This document shows, piece by piece, positions 28,775-38,301 of a stretch of 64,000 nucleotides of DNA (its first letter is position 1; each line of letters opens with the position of its first letter). This stretch comes from Notoacmeibacter sp. MSK16QG-6. Lineage in GTDB: Bacteria > Pseudomonadota > Alphaproteobacteria > Rhizobiales > Rhizobiaceae. The notes below the pieces were generated by a model. The model saw only the letters and a list, made by a program, of their open reading frames with translations, searched no databases and had not been told where the DNA came from. The DNA lies in assembly GCF_024158145.1 (NCBI RefSeq), contig NZ_JAMYXM010000001.1, forward strand, positions 248,001-312,000, in the 5' to 3' direction. The translations under genes and the position numbers were made by a program.

Positions 28775-29598
28775 TGTGGAATGTCCATCATTTGCTCTGG
28801 CACCGCGGGCAGACCGAAGTGAGATAGGATAGAAGTTGTCGTTGCACGCGGTGCAGTCGCATAGTCCTCGTAGCACACGCACATTTGTCGTCGGGCGGGC
28901 AAGCGGGCAAAGCTCTCTGAGATATGGGCGTCGATGTCGCGAACTTGGGCGAGTGTGCGTGCTACGAGTGGGAGGCCCCCGCTCTCGTTCATGGTCTTGC
29001 GGCAGACGGCGCTTTCCCAAGTCTCAGCGGTCCCGCAGTTACCACGGGAGCGGTATAGGCGCGCGAGGGACGCGGCGTTTGCCTCGGGATCGCGGTGGAT
29101 GCGCAACCAAAGCGAATTGGGCAGGGCCTCAGCTAGTTCCTCAATGAACCATAGGTAAGGGAAGGACTTGAATACAACAGGTTTTTCCCACGCGGCCGCA
29201 AAGCGGGCGATCTCTGCGGCCGCGCCGTCTTTCAGCCGCCGCTCGATTGGTTGTGCAAGTCCGTCGAGCCCGAGTATGCGCAGCCAGCCTCGCCCGAACT
29301 CATGCGGTTCGCTCAGGCCTTGGGTCTGACCATAGGTCGACTGGCCGCTGAACTGGCTGGGAAGGTCAAGAGCTTGCGCCAGTCGCACGCCCAGTACGAG
29401 ATTGGTTGTAAATCGGGCGACGAGATTCGTGGTGCTGGCCATGCCGCCGCCATGGCTTAGCGTCTGATAGGCGAGCGTTGTACCTGAGCGCGGTGCACCG
29501 CATATGAACACTATCGGCGGTACCTCGGCCGCGACAGGCATGGGGTCCATCGTTTTGATCGCTGCGTTGAGCGCAGAGAAGGCGGCTTCCGGGTTCAC
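28771..29598 (-). CDS. Sulfotransferase family protein (copy 1)
   Basis: A 275-residue PAPS-dependent sulfotransferase-like protein. The 5'-phosphosulfate-binding loop is VFICGAPRSGTTLAYQTLS (about residues 29-47). A 3'-phosphate-binding candidate is WLRIHRDPEANAASLARLY near 178. It shares the sequence plan TNLxARFxxNLxLG after the loop with the second copy at 37.4 kb. It sits between the sugar transferase and the acyltransferase and suggests that the glycan carries sulfate esters. Acceptor unknown. Confidence 0.85.
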   Translation of the reverse strand: MNPEAAFSALNAAIKTMDPMPVAAEVPPIVFICGAPRSGTTLAYQTLSHGGGMASTTNLVARFTTNLVLGVRLAQALDLPSQFSGQSTYGQTQGLSEPHEFGRGWLRILGLDGLAQPIERRLKDGAAAEIARFAAAWEKPVVFKSFPYLWFIEELAEALPNSLWLRIHRDPEANAASLARLYRSRGNCGTAETWESAVCRKTMNESGGLPLVARTLAQVRDIDAHISESFARLPARRQMCVCYEDYATAPRATTTSILSHFGLPAVPEQMMDIPQ

Positions 29599-29602
29599 GA
29601 TT

Positions 29603-30217
29603 TCATACCTCGTGTGCCTGAAGAGGGCGGATGGTGATGTCGTCTACTTGCCCAGAGTTGCGATCATGAGCTACGCCGTCGCCAACTACTACAATCTTTA
29701 GGGTGCGCCAAAAGATCCAGAGATCAAGGGCGATCGAATTATGACGCACGTAGATTAAGTCGTAATGAAATCGCCTGCTCCATTTTATGTGGTTTCGGCC
29801 TTTGACCTGTGCCAGGCCAGTCACTCCCGGGCGCAACGCAAAGCGGCCCCGTTCGCGCACCGTAAGATAGGGTAGCATCTGTGGCAGGATCGGACGAGGT
29901 CCAATCAGAGACATGTCGCCGATAAGAATGTTGAGGAGCTGAGGTAATTCGTCAATCGAAAGCTTGCGGATGATTTTTCCAACTGTAGTAACCCGCTCTC
30001 GCGTTGGTTCGCCTTGTGCGTCAAGATAGTGGTCAGCATTCACGATCATCGAACGCAGTTTGTAGACTTGGAAGATGCGTCCTGCCAATCCCACGCGCTC
30101 TTGTTTAAAAAATACTGGCCCGCCATCAATTTTAATAGCACAGATAGAAAGAATTATTATTGGAGAAAGAAGGATAAGGCCTAGTCCTGCGCCAAATATA
30201 TCTAATAATCTTTTCAT
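29603..30217 (-). CDS. Initiating sugar-phosphate transferase (PglC/WcaJ-like)
   Basis: A 204-residue monotopic phosphoglycosyl transferase that moves a sugar-1-phosphate from a UDP-sugar to undecaprenyl phosphate, starting repeat-unit assembly. The N-terminal re-entrant helix (LLDIFGAGLGLILLSPIIIL), the PVFFKQERVGLAG motif, the YKLRSM segment and the catalytic-region SIDELPQLLNILIGDMSLIG are all present. The short form without extra N-terminal helices matches PglC. It lies 5 bases before the sulfotransferase gene. Confidence 0.92.
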   Translation of the reverse strand: MKRLLDIFGAGLGLILLSPIIILSICAIKIDGGPVFFKQERVGLAGRIFQVYKLRSMIVNADHYLDAQGEPTRERVTTVGKIIRKLSIDELPQLLNILIGDMSLIGPRPILPQMLPYLTVRERGRFALRPGVTGLAQVKGRNHIKWSRRFHYDLIYVRHNSIALDLWIFWRTLKIVVVGDGVAHDRNSGQVDDITIRPLQAHEV

Positions 30218-30340
30218 ATTGCATTTAATTTCATTTTAGGGACATTCCGTTTGATCGATATACAGACGATGATCGGACCTTCTTAACATGCTGAATTGGC
30301 AAATGCGATGCACATCGAGACACGGCGCGTTGTGCGTTGC

Positions 30341-31468
30341 CTACAAACCTAGGTGGCGCATGACCTCACGATTTACAGCACCGACTTCGTAGCGATCACG
30401 GGCGAGGCGCCAAGAAGCCTCAGCCATACAGGCGATCAGCTCCGGATCATTGATGGCGATCTCCATTACCTTCGAAAGGGCATCCACATCTCGAGCCGGA
30501 ACGAGAAAGCCGGTCTGGCCATCGTGGACGGTCTCGCGACAGCCCGGTGCGTCTGACGTAATCACACAGCGCCCTGTCGCCATGGCTTCGAGCACGGACC
30601 TCGGCGTTCCTTCTCGATATGAAGGCAATACAAAGATACGAGCTTGATCCAGCACAGTGCGCACGTCGCTGCTGGGGCCAAGGTATTCAAGACCGCCATT
30701 AGCCCAGCGATCAAGCTCGGCTCGCGTGATCGTATCCGGCCCTTCGTCAAATGGACCGACAAGCAGAAAACGTGCCTGCGGATACTTCGCCAACACGCGC
30801 AGCGCTGCCTCGCCATATTCGGCTACCCCCTTGTTGCGCAAAAGGCGCGCGATCATCAAGAAGACCGGCGCCTCAGGCAGGGGAGTGCGTACGTAGTGTT
30901 GCAGATCTACGCCCGATCCATTGACAATGGCTATCTTTGTTTCATCCCTTAGACATCCGAGTGCCACGAAGTCCCTTGGGTCATCCGGGTTCTGGAAGAT
31001 CACTTTGCGGTTACGGTCTGTGGCGGCTCGATACAGCCGTCGTGCAATGCCTCGCACTAGCCGCTGTCTGAGCTTCCTAGTACCGCCTTCTGTGAAGGCG
31101 TAGCCAAGTCCCGTCACCATGGCCACGGAGGGAATGCCAAGGCGCCACGCAGCGAACGCACCCCAGATGTTCGGCTTGATTGTGTAGGTGAGAACGATAT
31201 CGGGGCGTTCACGTGCCATGAGCCGTTGTAATCCTGCACCGTAACGAATATCGGCAAGGATGCCGGCTCCCGTCCGCTGCAACGGCGTTTCATGAACCGC
31301 TGCGCCCATCTTCTGCAACCGAACCTGAAGCTCGGGCGTGATGTCGGGAGCTCCGGCGCTAACCTTGTGCCCCGCGAACAGCAAATCACGAATGAGCGGC
31401 CCCCGGAAATTCACCAGCGATCTCGGCGAGGACGCCAGAAGCAAAATATGTTTTGATTGGCCGGTCAA
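30341..31468 (-). CDS. Glycosyltransferase family 4 (GT-B, PglA-like)
   Basis: A 375-residue GT-B retaining glycosyltransferase acting on the cytoplasmic face. The N-terminal domain carries LLLASSPRSLVNFRGPLI and VLTYTIKPNIWGAFAAW. The C-terminal domain has the E-x7-E type motif in SYREGTPRSVLEAMATGR (about residue 290). It overlaps the Wzy gene by ATGA. It probably adds the second sugar of the repeat unit. Confidence 0.9.
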   Translation of the reverse strand: MTGQSKHILLLASSPRSLVNFRGPLIRDLLFAGHKVSAGAPDITPELQVRLQKMGAAVHETPLQRTGAGILADIRYGAGLQRLMARERPDIVLTYTIKPNIWGAFAAWRLGIPSVAMVTGLGYAFTEGGTRKLRQRLVRGIARRLYRAATDRNRKVIFQNPDDPRDFVALGCLRDETKIAIVNGSGVDLQHYVRTPLPEAPVFLMIARLLRNKGVAEYGEAALRVLAKYPQARFLLVGPFDEGPDTITRAELDRWANGGLEYLGPSSDVRTVLDQARIFVLPSYREGTPRSVLEAMATGRCVITSDAPGCRETVHDGQTGFLVPARDVDALSKVMEIAINDPELIACMAEASWRLARDRYEVGAVNREVMRHLGL

Positions 31469-32613
31469 ACCCGGACACTTCCAATGCTTTTTGCCATTGG
31501 CTGCAAAGATGAACTCCGCCTTTCACGCTCCGCAAGAGCCATGGAGGCGGCAAAGAGCAGCCAGAAAAAGGTGAAGCGCGTTCCGTCGTGGGTGATCCCA
31601 TAAGCCATCGGAGGCACCGTCAAGCAGATGAAGCCTACCAACCCGAAATACTGCCAAAGTCGAGCCGCCCAAATGAAGATGGCGGCCGAAAAAATCATCA
31701 GACCAAAAAGGCCATAATTGTTTAAGATGCTGGCAAAGGTTGAATGGACCTCATGCCCGACGATTTCATTGATATTTTGCGTACCCATTCCGAAAAGTAA
31801 ATGCAGTGGCGTACCATGCAGAAAGGCAAAGTACCCTCGCGCCTCCAGGGAACTATCCCCCTCGCGTGCCATGTTCGCCAGTCTTTTCACGAAAAGTAGA
31901 TCGTCAAAGGCACCACCCTGGTATTGTTGAAAGAGATATAATAGTCCAATTAGGCCGGCCAGCGCCCAGCCTAGCACCGCGCTGCGTGATCTCACCGGCT
32001 TCAATGCTAGAACAATCACTGCAAAATTTGAAATCATGGCGGCCTTGGAAAGAGAGGCAATGGCAAGGAACATTGCAATTGAAAAGATTGCAGCAGCCAT
32101 CCAGTAACTCAGCTGTTTTTCCCGGTAGAGCAGATAAGTAAACGACAACAGGCAAACAGAAAAGTAACCAAGTTGGTTTGGATTGTTGAATGCGCCAGTT
32201 GGTCGGCCTTGACCATCGAGTTCGCTGAGATTGACCCCGAAATAGGCAACCGCCCCAAAGGCGATCGCGGCGGTAAACATTACTCCGAACCGCAATGTTT
32301 TTAGGCCTGTTTCCCGCACATGCGTATAGATTGCGGCAACAACAATAAAGTTGAAGAGAAAGAAAACTGCATTAATAAGAAATAGGAGATCGCCGCCCAA
32401 GATCACATAAAAACTTTCAACAGCGGAGGCGTAAAGGAATAAAGCGACTAATGCCACAGACCATGGCCTTACGGGAAATCCACGAGCTATGAGAATAATA
32501 ATAGAATAGGTGAACAGTAATAAATGAGATGGCTGCATCCCGCCCGAATCAAAAACGTAGACGGGCAAAAGTGCAACCCCAAGAATAATTAAATATTTTG
32601 TAATTCTATTCAA
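31465..32613 (-). CDS. O-antigen polymerase/ligase-like membrane protein (Wzy)
   Basis: A 382-residue protein with about 11 hydrophobic helices and a periplasmic loop between about residues 240 and 300 (GAFDDLLFVKRLANM, LFGMGTQNINEIVGHEVHS). This layout is that of the Wzy_C/O-antigen ligase superfamily. Within a locus that also has Wzx and an initiating transferase, a role as the repeat-unit polymerase is likely. It starts 9 bases after the upstream glycosyltransferase gene and overlaps the next by four bases. Confidence 0.85.
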   Translation of the reverse strand: MNRITKYLIILGVALLPVYVFDSGGMQPSHLLLFTYSIIILIARGFPVRPWSVALVALFLYASAVESFYVILGGDLLFLINAVFFLFNFIVVAAIYTHVRETGLKTLRFGVMFTAAIAFGAVAYFGVNLSELDGQGRPTGAFNNPNQLGYFSVCLLSFTYLLYREKQLSYWMAAAIFSIAMFLAIASLSKAAMISNFAVIVLALKPVRSRSAVLGWALAGLIGLLYLFQQYQGGAFDDLLFVKRLANMAREGDSSLEARGYFAFLHGTPLHLLFGMGTQNINEIVGHEVHSTFASILNNYGLFGLMIFSAAIFIWAARLWQYFGLVGFICLTVPPMAYGITHDGTRFTFFWLLFAASMALAERERRSSSLQPMAKSIGSVRV

Positions 32614-32622
32614 TTTTCTGGT

Positions 32623-33924
32623 TCAAATCTGCAAATTCTTTGTTGAAGTTCCTTCAAGCATTTCGAGGAATTCGAAAGAAATCCGTTTTCGCGAGAACCG
32701 TAAAACCTGTTGAAAGTTAGGGCGATAGCTGTCGTAGAGCCCCCTCCCAGATAGGGTTTCCGAAATTGCCCCTTCCAGTCTCACTTGTTCGTTTTTCGCG
32801 AAAACCGTTCCTGTGCCGGTTTGCGATAGAACTCGCCCAATTTCGAAATCAGGCCGGCTTCCAACACAAAGGATCGGGCGCCCCGCCGCAATATATTCGA
32901 ATATCTTTCCGGTTAAAACGCCGCGGGCCTCTGTTTCCGAGCTCTCCAGAAGGAGAAGCAGCCAAGCGTTGCGTTGGGCATCCAACGCCTGCTGCCGCGA
33001 TACATGGCCCATAACGCGAATGAATGGTGCGTATTTCGGATTCTGCGAGAGCTCGCGAGCGACATCTACTCGGGCACCGTAGAAATCGACGGTCACGCTC
33101 TCCGGTGCTAATTTACCCTTCGCAGCCAAGCTTGCCAAAGCGTCGAGCAGCGGCACTGGATCCCTATGCCCTTTGTATATCATACCGGTATACACGATGC
33201 GCAAGGTACCGATTGGCTGGCGTATAGGCTCCCGCAAACGCTTGCGAACCAGATCCTCGTCAATATCAAAACCGTTCGGAAACATTCTTACCGGCTTCGA
33301 CGTGAGATCACCGAGTTGCTGAACCATGTCGTTGGACACTGCGGTCAGACTGTCCGCATAGCGCCCTACGGCGGCAAGTTCCGTCTCGCGCGACTCGTTG
33401 CGCGAGCGCTCTGTTACCTCTCCCAAATGCTTTTGGCTCCAGAGGTCGCGATAATCCGCAACCCAGTGTAGTGACGGATTAGCTTTCTTCATGTCGCTCG
33501 CGATCAAATGTGAAGCTGACGGCCCATAGGTACTGACTACGACATCGCACTCTGTTGCCAGCCGGATTGCAGTATCCCTTGCAGCCGCACGCCAAGCCAG
33601 TCTGGGATCGCGGTTGGTCCCCACACTCCGCGCAAGCCAAGACTTGACTTTCTTGGCCAGGTTCCGCGCGCGTTGAAACTTGAGCAGCCGGTTGATCAGG
33701 CCGCTCCTGACACCGCCATAGGAAATGGAAACCACGCCGACCCCGTCGAGATAAGGCAGGGGCATATCGAGCGGTTCATCAAAGACCTGCTTCACGGAGG
33801 TCAAAACGGTCACCACCGCCCCAGCTTCGCTCCAGTATCGCGCCCAAGCATAGGGCCTGTGCGTGCCGATAGCGTTACGCGGCGGCCAGTTATAGGTGAC
33901 TATCGCAATGCGCAACGGGCTCAA
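32623..33924 (-). CDS. Glycosyltransferase (GT-B), TTG start
   Basis: A 433-residue GT-B-like glycosyltransferase. The N-terminus LRIAIVTYNWPPRNAIGTHR is typical of WbuB-like family 4 enzymes. The C-terminal donor domain shows IVYTGMIYKGHRDPVPLLDAL and the loop LLESSETEARGVLTGKIFEYIA. The only start that matches the family is a TTG at 33924, overlapping the wbpI stop by four bases (TTGA). Longer frames run back into wbpI and have no sensible start. Confidence 0.85.
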   Translation of the reverse strand: MSPLRIAIVTYNWPPRNAIGTHRPYAWARYWSEAGAVVTVLTSVKQVFDEPLDMPLPYLDGVGVVSISYGGVRSGLINRLLKFQRARNLAKKVKSWLARSVGTNRDPRLAWRAAARDTAIRLATECDVVVSTYGPSASHLIASDMKKANPSLHWVADYRDLWSQKHLGEVTERSRNESRETELAAVGRYADSLTAVSNDMVQQLGDLTSKPVRMFPNGFDIDEDLVRKRLREPIRQPIGTLRIVYTGMIYKGHRDPVPLLDALASLAAKGKLAPESVTVDFYGARVDVARELSQNPKYAPFIRVMGHVSRQQALDAQRNAWLLLLLESSETEARGVLTGKIFEYIAAGRPILCVGSRPDFEIGRVLSQTGTGTVFAKNEQVRLEGAISETLSGRGLYDSYRPNFQQVLRFSRKRISFEFLEMLEGTSTKNLQI

Positions 33925-34979
33925 GATATCAGCCTTTCGATGATGAGGTCCGCCGCGACCCCAGTCCCATAGAGAGGTGCGCCGTCGACATCTGATAAAG
34001 GTTTGGACAGGGCCGAAACGATACGCGCAGAATCGGCCCCGGCAATCAAATTGTAACCGGCGTCGACAAGTTCCACCCATTCGGTCTCGTCCCGCAGAAT
34101 AATGCAGCGTCGATTATGAAAATAGGCTTCCTTCTGAAGGCCTCCGGAATCCGACGCGATGACCTTGCAGGCGACTTCCAGCCAAACCATCTCAAGATAT
34201 CCGACAGGCGGAACAATATGAATGTTCCCTGGCGTCTTAATTCCGAAATCATATAGTCGGGCGCGCGTCCGCGGATGGAGCGGGAGCACAACTGGCTCTT
34301 CGGAATTTGCCAAACCGTCGATAATTCCGGCGAGGCGAGCGGGATTGTCGGTATTCTCGGCTCTATGTATGGTGGCCAGAACAAAGTCGCCGATCTTCAG
34401 TCCAAGCTTTGCGAACCAGCCAGGCTGCCGAGCCCTGTGCCTGTAGAACAATGCAGCGTCGTACATTACGTCGCCAGAGAGTTCGATGCGCTCAATCGGC
34501 AATCCTTCGGTTTTAAGGTTGCCTACCGCTGTATCAGTGGGGGCAAAAAGCAAATCCGCCGCGTGATCGGTCAGAACCCGGTTGATTTCCTCTGGCATCC
34601 GCCGGTTGAAGCTGCGCAGCCCCGCCTCGACATGTGCGACTGGGATGTGCAGTTTGACCGCGGCCAGCGCCCCGGCCAGCGTCGAGTTTGTGTCACCATA
34701 AACCAGCACCCAATCGGGTTTTTCATCGAGCAGAACACGTTCGATCGCCTCAAGCTGACGACCGGTCATGCTACCATGCATGCCCCCACCAACCCCCAGG
34801 TTGTAGTCGGGTTTCGGAATTGCCAATTCTTCAAAGAAGACATCGGACATATTGGCATCATAGTGTTGTCCGGTATGGACTATCATCTCCCGAATCTCAG
34901 CGCGGTCCGCAACAACCCGAGAGACGGTCGCTGCCTTGATAAACTGTGGCCGAGCCCCGATGATGGTAACGAGTTTCAT
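33921..34979 (-). CDS. wbpI: UDP-GlcNAc3NAcA/UDP-GlcNAc 2-epimerase (WbpI-like)
   Basis: A 352-residue non-hydrolysing UDP-sugar 2-epimerase. The start MKLVTIIGARPQFIKAATV with GARPQFIK, and the HTGQHYDANMSDVFFEEL block, match the WbpI branch (UDP-2,3-diacetamido-glucuronate 2-epimerase) better than WecB, which has GTRPEAIK. Later motifs YGDTNSTLAGALAA, HVEAGLRSFNRRMPEEINR and SDSGGLQKEA are intact. It would make UDP-ManNAc3NAcA from the product of WbpA-B-E-D. The assignment to WbpI rather than WecB comes from remembered family signatures. Confidence 0.85.
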   Translation of the reverse strand: MKLVTIIGARPQFIKAATVSRVVADRAEIREMIVHTGQHYDANMSDVFFEELAIPKPDYNLGVGGGMHGSMTGRQLEAIERVLLDEKPDWVLVYGDTNSTLAGALAAVKLHIPVAHVEAGLRSFNRRMPEEINRVLTDHAADLLFAPTDTAVGNLKTEGLPIERIELSGDVMYDAALFYRHRARQPGWFAKLGLKIGDFVLATIHRAENTDNPARLAGIIDGLANSEEPVVLPLHPRTRARLYDFGIKTPGNIHIVPPVGYLEMVWLEVACKVIASDSGGLQKEAYFHNRRCIILRDETEWVELVDAGYNLIAGADSARIVSALSKPLSDVDGAPLYGTGVAADLIIERLIS

Positions 34980-35004
34980 CTCCGCACCCTTTCAGATACT
35001 TATG

Positions 35005-36420
35005 CTATCGGTCGAGTGCTGCTTCATACAACGCATAATCGTCCGCACTAGTAAAATGCGAATTGTGCCAGAGGAAAGAGAAACCCCCTCCAAATTTCCG
35101 GCACCGATCCTTGAGTCTGAAAATCAGTTCGTAGGCGGCTTCACTATAACCCAATCCCATGTAGCGTCGTGCAACGACCGTGCATTCCATGACTATCAAC
35201 GGCCTCAGACGTAGTGACATTTGCTTGCGCCGAATCGGGTCAAACGCAGTGTATTCATGACTCGTGCCACACCGGAACCCAGCCTTATCGGCAAATCCCA
35301 AAGTGCTGTCATAACTCATGCCGGCGTCATTCCATGCCCGTGCCGTATCCGGCCAACGCCATCGCAGAAAATGCATACGTCCACCCCATTGCTCTTGCTC
35401 GATGCCGAGCTGGCGGCAATTATCGAATAGTGACTGCGCCTCCGCTGCGAGGACGTCTGGAGCCAGATAAGTGCGGTAGCTCGGATGCAGACCTATCTCA
35501 TGCCCGCGCGCGTGAATTTCTTTTAGCAACGACTGGATCGCTGGATGCGAAAGCGAATAGCCGGCATCGGAACGTGGGTCTGTTCGCCCGCCGAAGAAAT
35601 AGAAGGCGCTCTTGAGGCCCCGCATTTCGGATTGAGCCATCAAATACTCAAAAGTGTTCATCGGATCGCTGGGCTCAATGCTGCGCGGCGTCCTTACCAG
35701 CCTATGGGCAGCGACAGTTAGCCCCTTTGCATTTCGCCTTTTGCGGACCTGGCGGACAACTCCTTTTATCCAAGGCATCGACATGCCGAGACCGAATTCG
35801 CTGGGCGCGTCGACGTCATGCGAGACGTGCATACGGAATTTTGAACGGCGTAACCGCAGCGAGGGAAAGCGGGTCGACAACTCGTTGCGCAACAATGCGA
35901 CATACTCGTCAATGATTGGTCTGTCGAGGAACCCCTGCCGCACAGCGAGCGTACATGCTCCGGGGAAACGATCGTGATCGTCAAGCACTCCAATTGACAG
36001 CTCTTCGATCCGGGCCAGCATCCAGAATGCCGACCCGAAAATGTCGATCGGAATTTCGGCACCTGGTGCTGAACCGAACAGCACCGGGATTTGTGGTTCG
36101 ATGAGCGCCTGTCGTTGATCCGGCAACTCGGCAGTCCAAGAACCAAGGGGCTCAACTGGGTTAGAATACCCCTCGGACTGGCCTGCCTGTCGCAACCAGA
36201 AATCAGCGCCAAGAATCAGGGGGGCTTCCGCACTTGGCTCTACGCCCGAAGCGAGTGTTATGTGCTTTGCTCCGGCTTTCACTTCTCGCTGGATAGTTAC
36301 ACCCAGCCAATCCTCGAGAACCACTGTCAAGATCCATTCCCACTCAGCGTCAGAGCCGGGAGGCGTGATTATTCGTAGTGCAGGAGCCGACCCTAAATAC
36401 TTGGCCAAGCCTGACGTCAT
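35005..36420 (-). CDS. Polysaccharide deacetylase-like protein
   Basis: A 471-residue protein. The N-terminal half (about 1-210) matches no fold that I recognise, and the C-terminal half is a NodB-like deacetylase barrel. Metal-site motifs are visible: MHVSHDVDAP near residue 208 and HARGHEIGLHPSYRTY near 320. The architecture resembles the DUF7033 plus deacetylase proteins found in polysaccharide loci. The ATG at 36420 overlaps the upstream FemAB-like stop by ATGA. It could N-deacetylate an amino sugar of the glycan. Confidence 0.82.
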   Translation of the reverse strand: MTSGLAKYLGSAPALRIITPPGSDAEWEWILTVVLEDWLGVTIQREVKAGAKHITLASGVEPSAEAPLILGADFWLRQAGQSEGYSNPVEPLGSWTAELPDQRQALIEPQIPVLFGSAPGAEIPIDIFGSAFWMLARIEELSIGVLDDHDRFPGACTLAVRQGFLDRPIIDEYVALLRNELSTRFPSLRLRRSKFRMHVSHDVDAPSEFGLGMSMPWIKGVVRQVRKRRNAKGLTVAAHRLVRTPRSIEPSDPMNTFEYLMAQSEMRGLKSAFYFFGGRTDPRSDAGYSLSHPAIQSLLKEIHARGHEIGLHPSYRTYLAPDVLAAEAQSLFDNCRQLGIEQEQWGGRMHFLRWRWPDTARAWNDAGMSYDSTLGFADKAGFRCGTSHEYTAFDPIRRKQMSLRLRPLIVMECTVVARRYMGLGYSEAAYELIFRLKDRCRKFGGGFSFLWHNSHFTSADDYALYEAALDR

Positions 36421-37400
36421 CGTCCCAATCTCCGCATGGAACGCAGGGCATGCACTGCAATAAGACATCTCGAATTGATGCGTGAGACATTGAAATACTG
36501 GGTCTGTGTCGCGCCGAAGCTACGGAAAAACCGTTCGACGGGTTCCAACATTGATCCCTCGAAGTCAAAACTGCTTGAGATGCCGGCAGCAAATCGGATT
36601 GCCTCCCATACCACGAAGCTGGTCGCACCGCTATTTCGTAGCTCAGGGTCTCCACCACCGATCAAATAGTACGCGCATTGATCATCCCAAACCAAGTAGC
36701 ATCCGGCATGGGCGCGCCCCTGACTGTCCTCTGCAATAAAAATCCGCCGCTGCCCACGCGCTGCGCATGCGGTATTGATTCGGCCGACCAAATTGGCCGT
36801 ATAGGGCATCAACTTGCCCTGTCGCTCGAAGGTCTTTCGTGCTAGCGCTAGCAGCGCGTCCAGGGTCGGCTCCTTACGCAACCTGACCTCGAACCGCTTT
36901 TCTGCTTTCCGCACGTCGCTACGGATATTCGAGCTGAAGCCTTTCCAGACCGCATCCAGATCGGCTAAATCAGTTAGACGATAGGTGTATCGTGTCGTCT
37001 GGGAGAAACCGCGCCAATGAAATGGCAACCAATTCGCCAGCGAATGATGCCAATTTTGCCTGAAGCTATCATAATCAGGTAGCTGATCTATCAGCGAATA
37101 AAAAATATCCTTCTCGGCTGTGAGCCGGTTTTGCTCTCGTCCAGAGCGCTCGGCCAGCCATGGCCCTGTGAACTGGGTCAAAGCAGGTTGGTCGATGAAC
37201 CTCATCCCGAAACGTCGCTGGATAACGTACGGCAGTGCAGCCTGCACCCGCCCTGATTGTTTAACCAGCGCGACGTTCCAGGCATCCGGCGCAACAGCAT
37301 CCAACCACCAATCCTGACAAAAGATGGGCACCGATGGATCTTCGGCACAATGAGCGCGATAGAGGTCGATGGGCGTTTGCTCAGCGAGGTTGCCGGTCAT
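36417..37400 (-). CDS. FemAB/GNAT-like acyltransferase
   Basis: A 327-residue protein of the FemAB/Acetyltransf_6 superfamily. Core features are a tryptophan-rich N-terminus (FCQDWWLDAVAPDAW), the basic segment SNIRSDVRKAEKRFEVRLRK near residue 150, and FIAEDSQGRAHAGCYLVWDD followed by YYLIGGGDP. The start at 37400 has an AGGAAA element and lies 10 bases after the sulfotransferase stop. It may attach an acyl or aminoacyl group to an amino sugar. It is only broadly similar to the acyltransferase at 27.8 kb. Confidence 0.8.
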   Translation of the reverse strand: MTGNLAEQTPIDLYRAHCAEDPSVPIFCQDWWLDAVAPDAWNVALVKQSGRVQAALPYVIQRRFGMRFIDQPALTQFTGPWLAERSGREQNRLTAEKDIFYSLIDQLPDYDSFRQNWHHSLANWLPFHWRGFSQTTRYTYRLTDLADLDAVWKGFSSNIRSDVRKAEKRFEVRLRKEPTLDALLALARKTFERQGKLMPYTANLVGRINTACAARGQRRIFIAEDSQGRAHAGCYLVWDDQCAYYLIGGGDPELRNSGATSFVVWEAIRFAAGISSSFDFEGSMLEPVERFFRSFGATQTQYFNVSRINSRCLIAVHALRSMRRLGR

Positions 37401-37410
37401 AGCGTTTCCT

Positions 37411-38301
37411 TTAGCCCTTGGCACTTGGAGCTTTCTGAAAAACGGGCAGCGAATACCCATCACGATAGCCAACCCCAATCCATTGCCGCAATCGGTCGAT
37501 GAGTGCGGGCGACAAATCAGAATGTGAAACTCGAAATATTTGACTCGCTGGGAACAGCTTCAGGTCTTCGTCAATCTGAGCCTCGAGCCGTCGCACTTGC
37601 TCTCGGCACATCTCCTCTTCTGGCAATTCGCCGAGATCGGCGCAAATGCGTGGTCGGACGCTCCAGACGGTTCCCGCCGGGACATTAAATTTCCGCCGTG
37701 CTTGAAGTATGGATCGGGCGGTTGCATCGAGATCACGTTGAATGAAAATTATACGCGCCTCGGGAAACGCCTCGCAAATGAGCTGTAGACGTTGTCCGGC
37801 GTTGAGGTTCTTGAATAATATTGGTCGTCCAAACCATTGTGACGGGAAAGTGACCGCGAAGCGTATTTGCGCCACATCCCTTTGTGAGGTCTCGCCTGTT
37901 GCAACGAAATGACGATCTCGCGGCAACCACTGGTACCAGAAAGTCCCGCATTCGCTAGGTGCATGGCCACCATGCGCTCGGGTGTCGCCATAGTTAGCTT
38001 CAAAATTCCCATGCGGAATGTTCCGATATCGTCGCTTGCTAAGCCACATCCCGAGGAAAAGGTTGAAATGGAACCGAGCGGTCAAATTGTCGATATAGAG
38101 AAGATCAAGCGCATTTGTCAGAGCTTGGTATAGAATAGTGGAACCGCTGCGCGGTGCGCCAATAATGAATACGGGAGCGGGCGTGGGTGTGTCCCGCAAG
38201 AATGGTACCATCAGCCCATTAATCCAGGCCAAGACCCTTCGCGACGCCGGCGCAGCGGCGTCACGACCGTATCTCAGGATGCTCCGCAAAACCCGCGTCA
38301 T
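37411..38301 (-). CDS. Sulfotransferase family protein (copy 2)
   Basis: A 296-residue PAPS-dependent sulfotransferase-like protein. The 5'-phosphosulfate loop is FIIGAPRSGSTILYQALT (about residues 45-62). A 3'-phosphate-site candidate is IIFIQRDLDATARSILQAR near 200. The segment IDNLTARFHFNLFLGMWL parallels copy 1 at 28.8 kb. The stop overlaps no gene, but the next gene starts 10 bases later. The start is upstream-coupled: the acetyltransferase ATG region overlaps at 38298-38301. Confidence 0.85.
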   Translation of the reverse strand: MTRVLRSILRYGRDAAAPASRRVLAWINGLMVPFLRDTPTPAPVFIIGAPRSGSTILYQALTNALDLLYIDNLTARFHFNLFLGMWLSKRRYRNIPHGNFEANYGDTRAHGGHAPSECGTFWYQWLPRDRHFVATGETSQRDVAQIRFAVTFPSQWFGRPILFKNLNAGQRLQLICEAFPEARIIFIQRDLDATARSILQARRKFNVPAGTVWSVRPRICADLGELPEEEMCREQVRRLEAQIDEDLKLFPASQIFRVSHSDLSPALIDRLRQWIGVGYRDGYSLPVFQKAPSAKG

